Shown here: positions 50,573 to 61,822 of the stretch, piece by piece
Layout of the letters: each line of letters opens with the position of its first letter
Numbering within the stretch: the first letter of the stretch is position 1
NCBI GenBank assembly: GCA_013399895.1
Contig: VXBA01004389.1
Coordinates: 186,001 to 250,000, forward strand
From: Serilophus lunatus
Taxonomy: Eukaryota > Chordata > Aves > Passeriformes > Eurylaimidae
Direction: 5' to 3'
DNA: 64,000 nucleotides
Program-made: the position numbers and the translations under genes
The notes under the pieces: generated by a model
Seen by the model: only the letters and a program-made list of their open reading frames with translations
The model's database searches: none
What the model was told of the DNA's origin: nothing

Positions 50573-53280
50573 GAATCCATATAACAATTCACAAAGAGTA
50601 ACATTTAAAAAAATATTCTGAAGTCAGAATGGCTTTGAGTGGGGATTTTGAATTTCTTTTCCCAGCAGATATTTAGCAGTGGAAGTAAAAATCTGTAAGG
50701 GACAAGTGGAAGTTGAACACACACTGGTTTGTTGATATGTGGCTACCTGATTGTCTTTGAACCTTAGAAACTAGCCAAAATCAAAATAATTCAGTAGACA
50801 TTGGCTTCAGCAAAGTCACTAAAGATCATATCACTTTAAAAGACTGGGAAAAGCTGACAAGTAATTCCTATTTCCAAACATTTCTTAAACAGATTTTTTA
50901 TGAAGATTGAAGCCTGAAAAAAAAAGGTCTTTCCTAAAGAATGTTAAATAGCATCTGCCAAAAACAGAAGCTGACTAATCTAATGTAACAGACTCATTAA
51001 TGAAGGACTGCTAATTGCTCTCATTTCACATTAATTACTGTAAGATATATAGTCTAATGACCTTTGATTACTTTGTGGAGGAAGCTGAAACCTTATTAAC
51101 TTTCCTCCTCCTTCCCAAGCACATTATAAGAAATTAAAAATATACTGAATTCAACCAACTTTTACAAAGAATATTTTAGGAAAACATCTTCCCATTTGTT
51201 CTCATCAGCCAAGGACCTACATTTTTGAGGGACTAATTCTTCTTCTATGTCCTCTCAAACCTTCCTGAAAAGGCAATTTTTTCCCCTTGCATTTTCTACA
51301 TGTCAGAGGAACTTATCCAAAGCTGATAAGGAAAACATTTGTGAATTTTTCTTTTCATAACTAATTTGGTTATATACCATTTTCATTGTAGTGTACCTCA
51401 ACAAATCCATCATGCTTTCAGTGTAATTTTTTTTTATTCTGCCAGTGCCTGCCTATACGCTTCTTTCATCAGTCAAAACTGCCTTGAATACTATACATCA
51501 AGGTCCTCTTTTAAATTTTACCTTTTTCTACACAGAGATCCTGTATTTGTTGCTGGTTTTCCCATAGGTGCCTGTCAAAAAAGGCTATAGATTAGTTACA
51601 TATTAATTATTATTTTAGTTATCAATTCAGTACAGATCTGAATGTGAATCACTAAATATTGCATTTTTAGTGGTATGAAGCCTGACATCTTCAGGCTGAT
51701 TAAGTCTTAAATCTTTTTTGCTTCTTATCACCTTGTCACTGCTGTGTCTTGACAAACTATTCAGATCAATCAACTCCAAAATGATTGTCACCTTCCCTGC
51801 CTGATCTGAAATATCTTCATGGCCCAGGCAGCCATCTGTTATGTTTGGGGTATTTCATATGGATGGTGCCTTAGTCATTCTCTTGCTCTCTGACAGCAAG
51901 GAGCTGTTACTCCAATCTCTCTTTATGAGTTTTAGTACCTGAATCACTTTTTGAGGGAAAGGGTCTTAAAACATACCATCCACAACCAGCACAGGAACAG
52001 GATCTCTGCAGAGAAATTCCAAGCTGGTAAAGCCATTTAGTGACACAATTTACAAATCTTTGGTGTGATCTGCATTTTGTGTAGGAGAAACGTCAGGTGC
52101 ACAGTCTTGAACACCCATTCAACTAGGGCAGAGCAGAACATGCCTAGTGGCAGTGGGGTTAACTTTGGATTTAATTCTCACTGAGGTTTATATCCTTTCT
52201 GTGACACCTGGTGCCCAAGCCTGCCTTAAAAACCTCAGTCTGTATTTGTTTTATGGATATATACTTGTACAACAATAACATAAAGCTACAGTGCAGAAGT
52301 TCGTAGAAACATGACACATAACAACACTGTAGAGAGGGGAAAAAAATCAATGCCTTTACTCACAAATGCAGAGCACTTTCGTTTTTTTTCAGACTCGAAT
52401 GGTTACAAAAACCCTCCTTCAATTCCAGCTGTGACCTTTCAACATATGTTTAGCATCCATTTTACTGGTGTAGTAAAGTGAAAAGGCAACACTCCTTCAG
52501 CAGAAATTAAATTTAACAGTTGCTTTATTATGGTTGGTTTAAGTGGGGAAGGTTCCCTCCTGAAAATTTTAAGACATTCTGCAAATAGTCCCAATACACA
52601 GCCTGGATAAACAAAGTGTATTTGTTCCTGAAAGGAAAAGCAAATGCAAGGATTGCTTCTACCAACATTATTCCAACTGTACCACAAAGGCTGCTCCGCC
52701 CTGAGGTCGCTGGTGAGGATGTTACAGAGGGAACACAGAGGGAGGAATGGGAGAGGGATTATGTTATATTGTTAGAGAGCAGCATTTCCAGGTACCATTA
52801 AAAATAATTCATCTTTTTTTTTGGAGTCTCAACAATTGCCAGACGAGATGAACATCTAGTCTTTATGAGGGCTCACTGGGAGTGCTGCCTCACAATCTCT
52901 CCCAAGGCTGTTTCAATGCCATATAAATAACGATGTAACACAAGGTATTCAACACAGAATTGCAAGTAATGAGAGCTTTATAAATATGGTTCATTTCACA
53001 TTTAAAAGCTTTAGTGAAAGAAATTAAGTTTCTTAAAAAACAGACCCTGGCCCAGCAGTTGGGCTGAGCAGGACGAATCCCAGGAAGCCTCATTTCAGCT
53101 GTCTAATCAGAGGGTTGGGCCTGAAGGCTGAGGTAAAATATAATTCCTGTGGTGCCCTAGAACTAGTTCACTGTTGGTGTTATTACATGTCAGGAAACGC
53201 AGCGGAGAAGCGTGAAATACTATCAAAACCAAGTTTTCAAAATTCAGGAAGCTGGCTTCTAAGATCACTTTTTATGTGGT
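50573..53280. other. Unique A/T-rich non-coding DNA
   Basis: No exon or repeat family is recognised. Frames are at most 82 codons (52439-52687, -). Confidence 0.65.
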
Positions 53281-53431
53281 GATGCCCCACGTGTGGAAGT
53301 GCTCAAGGCTGGATGGGGCTTTGGGCAACCTATTCTAGTGGAAGGTGTCCCTGCCCAGAGCAGTGGGGTTGGAACAAGATGACTTTTAGTGTCTTCCAAC
53401 TCATACCATTCTATGATTCTATGGTTCTGTA
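53281..53431 (+). mobile_element. CR1 LINE 3'-end fragment with two terminal octamers
   Basis: 'gtggaagtgctcaaggctgg' and 'atggggctttgggcaaccta' are followed by 'ttctagtggaaggtgtccct', 'gcccagagcagtggggttgg' and 'agtgtcttccaactca'. It ends with two exact ATTCTATG octamers (53408-53423) and a degenerate third. This is the least diverged CR1 in the window and is 5' truncated to about 150 bp. Confidence 0.96.
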
Positions 53432-56019
53432 ATATTTTCTGCTGTCCAAAGCTAGAGCTGAAAGGCTGCCTGTTTCAGACCAACCACCTGCCCTGTTTGG
53501 CCACAAGGGTTTTCACAGAGCTATTGCAACGAAAAGATTAAGCGTATGAGAAGGTTGTGGAACTTTCCAGCTTCCTTGCAAGACAGCATCTTTGCAAGCT
53601 ACAAATGAACTTTGTACATTTAAAAAATGCCAGGTCAGAAAATTACGAAAAAACCGAGAGAATCCATTACAAAATACAGTGGTGAGAGTGGTTGATGCTA
53701 ATTTCTGATTATCCCTCAAGAACGAAGCAGCTTTGTCAGGTTTCTCCAGGTGGCCATAGAACCTCTTTGACACTTTTAAATTTGTAAAGCCCTGAGATGG
53801 CTCTTATGTGGATTTATGAAACAGTAAAATGAATCCTTGCTCTTATGTATGTGCACATCTCAGGTATCCCTTAGATGGTAATCTGAAGACAAGGATGGCC
53901 TCTTTGATACACATCTGCTTGCTCTCACCAGAAATGCAAACTTAACTCAGTTTAAGGGAGTTTGTTTGCTAGTAAAGATGAAAAGAGACATTTGCAGAGA
54001 CAGCCAGGCAATAACTCTGTCACTGCTGTTAATGCAGTTCCCATCCAGTGCTCAGTCTTTCTGCAAGCACATTATGCTCCAGGAGTGAGAAGAATGGGAC
54101 CATAAAAGAGATAAAACTAGGTCAGAAAAGCTGAAAAGGAGAACAGTGATAAAGAGCTACAGGGAACAAGTCCCTTCAGAAAACCAGAGGAATGGATATA
54201 AGATGATGCTTGTACCTATACTCACTATATAAACATAGCAGGATTTCTTGCTCTGAACCTGACCATCTCTACAACAAGCTCTGTGGAGTTCCATAGTGAG
54301 CTCACGGAGTTATTACACTTGGCCATAGTGGAGCAGGAGTTGGGTATTTCTCTGGGATGACTGCACACAAATTTCAAGGATTACAAATGCTGAGGAAGTT
54401 GCTTCTCCATAGGATATTTCCCACTACAAAAAATTTCATCGTAAACAAACAGTTAGGACTGTTTGTGGGAGTTTAAGCAAAGATTCCATTTTTATGGAAT
54501 AGAAATAGAAACTATAGTATTAAATATACTCCAAAAGGCAGTCAGGTGAGTCAGAGCTGGAGGGATGTTTAGCTATGTTCTGCAAAGATCCAACTGGCTA
54601 TTCAGAATCAGAGAAGGTAGCTTTATTTAACTATTCTCAACTTGATTTAATAGACACTTCTCACTCATTTTCCTATTTTTTTTTCTTTTTATACAGCAGT
54701 GATTTTTTTTGTCTAAATGTGCAGTAAAAGACTGTGCTGTTCAGAATTACAGGGCTTTGCTCTTTTTAAGTTATGCTGCATAACTGCTTCAGAGCAAGAT
54801 GTAGGCAATAATGTACCACACACATTTACAGTGTCCTCAGATAATTACAATATCCATATTTTGAATTAAAAGTAAGTAATCCAGTCTAACAGTCAAAGAC
54901 AAGCTGACAAGGCTGTGGATTCATTTCAGCAGACAGACAGAAAGGATGTTTTGTAGATCTCTGCAAGCATCAAATCTTAAAAAGCATTTCAAAAAGGTTA
55001 TAAATGTATGACTTCTTTTTATATCATTTAAAAGAAAATAAGCAAAAGAAAAATGGGTTTTATTATATTGCTTTGCTTTGGCAGTGACATTATGGGAGGA
55101 GAGCATAGCTGCCATTTATGAAAAACACAACCTCTGATAACACATTTTATGGATTTTGATTTTAGCTTCTCATCCATGAGCATGCATAATGTTTTGAGGT
55201 ATCACTTTTTTACACCAGTATAAAACTCGATGTAACATTTTATTTATGGCATCTTGTCACACAAATGGTGAAATGTTAAAATAAGATCAGCGGAAACATT
55301 TACCATATACTTCATTATGTCCTGTGAAATGAATATCTGGATAATTGGCAAGGCGAAAATCTTTGTTATAAGGATTTATGAATTGAATAAAATTATCTAC
55401 GGCAACAGGAATTTCTTTGAGACTGAGATTTTCTTTTCCACTAAAAACCATTAGGAGTTGTGAAGTACATACTAAGATATTTCTCTCAGGAATTGCACTT
55501 TTTTTCTGTTTTGTTTTTAACAGAGAAGCTCTTTTCCCATCCTCTTTTGAGTTCCAGGTTAGTAATGTTTAGTTTAAAATAATCTTAACATCTCAAATCC
55601 AACTTCTCTGTCAGTTCTTAAACCAGCCTCCTTTATATATCATTTAATTAGTAATCCTGTTTTCCAGAACCTTTTACTTTATTAGCAAGTGCAAAATCTT
55701 TCATGGGGACTGCACCTTTTGAAGTCTGTCCCCATAACTGATACTTGCCCTTGGACTGTAAGAAGGGATTTTAAAGGATAAGAAAAAGTATAAAAATTAA
55801 GCTTACTTCAGAGAAACATGGAGAAAGTTAGCATGGGTAGGTCAGAGAAAATACATATGTGGGTAGGTATTTCAAAATCACAGAGAGGCTATTTAAAGCG
55901 CCCTGATTGTACCTCAGTGCTCAGTAGGGACAAGAATTTAAAGACAGGTGCATTGCAATGACACTGCACGTGATAAAAGGTTTTCAGTGGTGTATCCAGG
56001 TTAGTTAGGGATGCAGATT
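53432..56019. other. Unique A/T-rich non-coding DNA
   Basis: Nothing recognised. The frame at 53513-53773 (-, 86 codons) has no motif. Confidence 0.65.
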
Positions 56020-56125
56020 TCCCATGGGACCTCAGGTGAGTCACTTTATCACTCCGTTTTCAGCTTTAAAATGAAAATAATATTTTCTCTCTCTTGACAT
56101 TTATTGGGAAGCTTAGTAGTAGACG
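56020..56125 (+). mobile_element. MIR SINE fragment
   Basis: 'gggacctcaggtgagtcact' and 'ttatcactccgttttcagct' are followed by 'ttaaaatgaaaataatattt' and 'ttattgggaagcttag'. This is the MIR core in plus orientation ('gtgaccttgggcaagtcactta-cctct-tgcctcagtttcctcatctgtaaaatggggataat', then the '-gttgtgaggattaa-' part). About 100 bp survive. It is in the opposite orientation to the other two MIR pieces. Confidence 0.75.
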
Positions 56126-58984
56126 TACTAGTCTGTGGATTATGAATGTTGAATGCAAAGTTTTGCACATAATCTAATCAATCATCTGACATTTTCGGTC
56201 TAAACTTAAAAGGATAAAATATTTTAGCTCTGACCACTACAAGTACACAGCTTTTAATAACATGAAAACACTAGGAAAGTTGCCTATTTTTTGCATTTGT
56301 AGCTCTCATTCTTCTGCTGTTTCTACTTTTCCTGCAGTTTCCAGTTCATGATGATAAAAGACCTGAGAATCTGAAGTTATGGCCAAGTTTATGCAGTTCA
56401 CTTTTTTCTGGGGACCACCCAACAGCATAGACAAATCACCTGACTGTGAGTGATAATGAACTCTATTGCTTCTTCCTTATCCTAACGACAAGTCAGGATT
56501 TACACTACCCAAGATCGTGCCCCATTTACACTACAGCTGGTCATTATGGGCATTTTTCTCTGAATGTCACCAGGGCAAGTCATAAAGTTCGTTTTTGTTT
56601 TTTTTTCACTGCATTTACACAAATATTACCCTTGTTTCACACTACAGTATGAGCAAGAGCTTCTTCAGCTTAGCATAAATTAAATCTAGATACAGGACAC
56701 AATAGTGGCATTATAGACATAAAGGCTTCATAGAGAGAAAGGGAAAGGTATTATTTACTCTTTGCAAGTTTTTTCTAACACCTCTGAAACCCAGAGGTCA
56801 TTTATTGCGAATGTAACGAATGCATTCATATCCACCAAGGGTAATAAATATTGTAAATTAAGTTGAATAATGACTATATTGTCTATTTCATTTCTACATT
56901 AGAGGCACACACGGGGCTTAATGTAAGTCAGTATTTATAATGCAATATATGGTCTGAGTCCCATTCAAAGCTAGAATTGCAGAAATGTCACAAACACATA
57001 AATTTGCTGTTACTGCCTGAGGAACAAGTGGAAAAACAAAATCGTTGCAAACAACCAATGTGTGTGGAATTTATAATGAATATCTTAATCACGAACCTAC
57101 TTTTTTCAAGTTATGATTTTTTTCCTTTTAAGAAGATTTTGGCATTTAAAAGGCTGAGGGAGAAAGTACAGCAATTACTAAAGAAATGCTACTTGCCATG
57201 TTTTTAACTGGATTGATTGTTTCAAATGTACTCTAGCTTATATAGTCTTCAAAATACTTCTAGAAGTAACAACCAGAGAATCAAAAATAGAATCACAATT
57301 TTGGGGGAAGAATGACAGGAGGGAAAAAAAGGCAGTCGTTGCCATAAATAAGCATAAATAACTATGATCTAAAATGAGTTCTAGGCATGCAAAGGACTGA
57401 GTATACAATGTATACTATTGAGTTTCTAAAATTTTTGGTGACAGATGGAGCACATGAAAATTACAGCTCTACTGTTCTAACCGGTTGCTTATGTGAAGTA
57501 GTTCTGTGACACGATTTTTGACTTTAGATTTTTGTGGGATGCATAGGGAGGTGAAGGAGAATGAGCAAGTAACCACTGCAGTGGGCATGATAGCAAATGA
57601 AATTAACTCTGGAGATAGGAATATGATCATTAGATATTAATAAAAATAGAGGAAGTCATATGTTTACAAAAGCCCTAGTGATCTTATTTACCACATCAGA
57701 CACATGGAGATTCACTGAAGCTGCTTCCAGTGAATTTTTGTAGGCAACTAAGTCCACAGATTTATACTATGATTTTTAGATTCCCAAGTTATGCAAGGAT
57801 ACTGAACAGGGTCTAAGGCTCCTCTGGCTAGTTCTGGTTTTATGAAGTTAAAAGCCATATTTTCTGCTGATTTCCACACCCAGAATTTTAGCTGTTCTTT
57901 GAGGATCACAAATGTCCAGTGTGAGTGGTATCTCTTCATGGAGCCCAGCAGTCTTTCAAGAGCAGAGCTATGTGTGTTTAGATTGTAGCATTGAAGCTAT
58001 CCATTGAAAACATCCTGTTTGTTTTTTTAATTTGATAATATTCACCCTTTAATAATTTTTTTTCTGATTATCTGTTTCAAAAAATAAAGAAATCTTCAGG
58101 TCCATGACAGCAGATTACTTCCACTGTTAGAAACACGGCAGCTAATCCAGAATCTGAAGTTGGCACTAATGTTCTCGTTCCTAAGCCCTGAATTGTTTTT
58201 CAGCCCAGGCCAAAGTATCTTATTCCATAATTTCAAAAGAAGCCACGTATCTAGGAAATACATTTCACTGTACCCAACACGCAAAAGGACTTGCATCTAT
58301 CATGGAAATAGGAGTTATATTCAAACAGTTGATAATAAGAAACCTGATGAAGGCCTTCCTATTTGTATTGCTATGCTAACATTATAAGCAGAGGTCATCC
58401 TTAAGCCTGGAACATGTGAGAAGACCCAGTAAATCCACTTCATTGTAATAGATGTGTGGCAGTGTTCAGCACATCTTAGAAAAACACCACAGCAAGTGCC
58501 ACACAAAAGTCACTGTGACTCTTTTCATTGCAGATGAACCTGTTCAAGGCTGTTTGCTCATTCCAGTGTAAAACATCTCCAGGAGTTGTGCTTTTTTATG
58601 GAGTTGTGCATAACAAAAATATATAGAAAATAAGAAATGCTACCACATTGGAGTAATCCACGGATATGCTCCAATTAGATCGCTTACACTATTCAAGAGT
58701 TAAAAGTATGAACATTTCCTCTTTCAAATGATAGAGAATCTCTCTGTGAATCTTTACCCAGCTGAAATGCATGCTTTCAAACTCAGGAGTATTTTTAAAC
58801 ATGTTCTTAGCACATCCCTGCCTCTGGCTCTTTCTGAGTTCTAAAGTAGGAACATCAGAACACTGTTGCTCCATGAAGTAATCAATGTCTTTTCCTCTGG
58901 CAGGTTACAGCAGAGTTCCCTCTCAGAGGGCTTTTAACCTCTTTGCTTTGCATTATATTGGACTGGATTGGAATGGACTTTTAA

Positions 58985-59185
58985 AAAAGTAGACATACAG
59001 ACATACTGATATACATATATCTGTATGCAGGTATACTGTGTATATGTAGATATATGTGTGGTATATATTTGTTTATATACATATAATCAATCAAGACTGT
59101 GATAAATAACTCTCCATATATATCTATATAGACACGTATTTTTATTTAATATATATGCATATTTATATCTTTATATAATAACCTT
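58985..59185. repeat. Degenerate TA/TG/CA-rich alternating tract
   Basis: About 200 bp dominated by 'atatat', 'acata' and 'tgtata' words, for example 'gatatacatatatctgtatg' and 'atatatctatatagacacgt'. It looks like an old, interrupted dinucleotide microsatellite. Confidence 0.8.
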
Positions 59186-61139
59186 TACTTGAAGAATTCT
59201 GGGCCATACAGAAAAGGGAGTCAGCATTTATTAAAGACATTCTCTCGAGCAACTTTAGTTATAAAGGCTTGTCAAAGTTTCAGTGCTTTCCCAACCATAA
59301 AGGCATGTACAGTCAATCTTCTTGGAACCCAGGGTGTGAGAGTTAATGAAATTTGACAGCTGATTGATGTCAGATGCAGCATTGAATTTGGAAACCCAAT
59401 TACCTCCTTCCCTTTCAAAGCAGAGGTCATTCCAGTCAACATGATTGTACTGGCATGCTTTGCAATTCAATCTGAGAGGTTGCAGGAGATTCTGCTCTTC
59501 AGAAAAGCCAAATGTAAATGGGAGCAAAATTTACAGATGAAGATGACACACATTGACTAATGGCTGGCCACACGAGCCACACAGACAAAGGTTATTTCTA
59601 TTAGTAAGCTGGCTGTCTTTAGTGGAAAATGCAAACACTCCATGGCAATGCCTCAGTTTCTTAACCCCATACCTTTTTCCCAACCGTAAATATTTTTGTC
59701 CTAAATTTTAATAGTTCATACAGAATTTATACTAGAGGTTTAGGGGACATACAGCTCTTTATTTCACTTGATGCACTGAAGATAATATAACTTTGGTAGA
59801 GCTGGGGCAAGTTGCACCAGCAGAAAAATCTAGCCAATTACTTACAAGCTTTAGCGACCAGCTTTCCAATCTCACACTCAGCTCATTAGGCTCTGCTTGT
59901 CTAAAAATGGAACTGCTGTAACTTGCTGTGCAAGATGTCTGCAAGCAGAAATCACTGTTGAAATCAGATGAGTTTAAATGAAGAAACAGTGATCTCTGAC
60001 CTTTCTTGATTATTTTAGTTTATTAACATGGAAAAAATGAATGTAGATCTATACCTGTTTGGCATTTTATCTGGATTTAGTTTTTAGCAATTAATACTTA
60101 TGAAAGAATTTTTTTTTAAAATGTAGAATAGTTCCCATATCTCTTGAGGGGAAATAAGAAGAAAGAGGAACTAGACCAGGCCTGTGGTAGAGAAGGGCCA
60201 CAATCATTACAATTATCAACTCAGGTTTCTCCAGGATGCTTCAGGTAATAAATCACAGCACTGGTTTTTATTATAAGCACTTTGAAACACTCTCTGTATG
60301 AAAGAAGAGAAAGCAATGCAGCTCAGCAACACAATGTCAGGCCTGAGTCTCCTTGCTCACCCATGAGTATAAATCAGAATGACTCTGGGGAAGGATTTAC
60401 AATGCAATTTTGTACAAGTAGCAAAACCTGTGCATGTAAAGTAATGACAACACCATTTTTTTAGAGATCTTCCTATCTCAGTTTTGTTTCAGTTTTGAAG
60501 AGGTAGAAACTTCATCAGTCCTGACAGAAAGGAGGCTTCCTCTGAGAGCATGTCACCTCTCTCATCATGTACAGTGTTGCTACAAATCACTCGTTTGTTT
60601 AATCCCATTTCTTTTTTTGGTCGACTTGGCAGTTTCCATGATTCCCTTTTGAGATAATTTGCCATAATTATCTTCTTATCCCCGTTGCAAATCTCTGCAT
60701 ATCAAGACTCGTGAACACCTTCATAAACATGATCCTCACCATGTCCGTGCTGAATTTGGCTCTGTGCAGCACAGCCCTGCAGAAGCATGGTCCCACTGGC
60801 TGTAGGGGGACTTCGAAGGGGAAAGGAATCTGCAGACTCCTGTACAGTTCTGTTGGACTATATGGATCAGTCGAAGAATTGAAACAACTCACTGACTGAT
60901 GTGTCTTACAGAACAGTAATGTCTTTATCACCATGTCACAGTGGTAGCTGCCAGTGGTGAGTCAGGATAAACTCAAGTTCTGTTCATAATGAGTACAGCT
61001 CTCCCCTCTGAAAGGGTGGATTTTAAAAAGGCAGGATGTAACAGTAGGTGGGTGCTGAAGGATAGAGAGTAACGAAATCACAGGCACATCTCTTCCAAGG
61101 AGTAACAGAGACAGATCCCACAGGTCCTCATTAGTTGGT

Positions 61140-61330
61140 TGTACCCAGAGCACAGCTGATGTTCCCCAGTGTTATGGTGGAGGAGCCACAGAGGAGCTCT
61201 GCCTCTCCTGTAGCCCAGAGGGAGCGATTTCCCATCTGCAGCCCTTCAGAAACGCATCAGCAGCGTGGCTGTTCGGCTTGGTACCAGCGCCTGGGTGTGA
61301 CCCTCTGTGCCACACAGAACCACGTGAGAG
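61140..61330. other. G+C-richer patch with six CpGs, unidentified
   Basis: This part is visibly richer in G+C (near 55% by eye) than its surroundings and holds CpGs in 'gagcgattt', 'aacgcatc', 'agcgtgg', 'ttcgg', 'agcgcc' and an E-box CACGTG at 61321-61326. Open frames exist on both strands without known motif. It may be a small regulatory element or an unrecognised old repeat. Confidence 0.4.
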
Positions 61331-61436
61331 TCCATTGCTTCCCTTGCCACACATTCCCTTCTGTAGCCCAGTACTTAAACATATGATTGTTTCCAAAATC
61401 CACATCAAATATATTATATCAGAGATAATTACTACT

Positions 61437-61822
61437 GTACCTTGGTCCATTGAGCCTGGAGAAGAGGAAACTGAGGGAAGACTTCATTGCAGTTACAACT
61501 TCCTTGTGAGGGGTAGATGAGAGGCGGGTACTGATCTCTTCTCTGTGGTGACCAGTGGCAGGACCTGAGGGAATGGCCTGAAGTTGTGCAGGGGGAGGTT
61601 CAGGCTGGATATCAAAAAAGGTTCTTCATCCAAAGGGCAGTCGGGCACTGGAACAGGCTCCCCAGGGAAGTGGTCACAGCAACCAAGTCTGACATAATTC
61701 AGGTTCAGGTGTTTGGATGATACTCTGAGACCCATGATGTGACTCTTGGGGATGGTCCTGTCCTAAGAGTTGGACTTGATGATCCTTCTGGATCCCTTCT
61801 ACCTTTGCATATTCTGTGATTT
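61437..61822 (+). mobile_element. CR1 LINE fragment, end of ORF2 and complete 3' UTR
   Basis: Starts at 'gagcctggagaagaggaaac' and 'tgagggaagacttcattgca', the end of CR1 ORF2 coding for the 'SLEKRRLRGDLI' region. It continues with 'gaatggcctgaagttgtgca', 'gggggaggttcaggctggat', 'cactggaacaggctccccag', 'cttggggatggtcctgtcct' and 'gagttggacttgatgatcct', ending in an ATTCTGTG octamer (61811-61818). About 386 bp remain. A few small gaps and substitutions show that it is inactive. Confidence 0.95.

Larger units (their letters stand above)
56126..61436. other. Unique non-coding DNA
   Basis: No gene or repeat family is recognised. It holds a TA-rich alternating tract (58985-59185) and, at its right end, a G+C- and CpG-richer patch (61140-61330). 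Frames reach about 92 codons without motif. Confidence 0.62.

Noticed and set aside
59520..59590. 'tttacagatgaagatgacac' considered as a MIR remnant
   Set aside because: The match is limited to about 15 bases without the flanking MIR blocks.
60668..60934. 88-codon minus-strand frame considered as a retroviral or cellular exon
   Set aside because: No recognisable motif, no LTR or primer-binding site nearby, and an antisense frame overlaps it.
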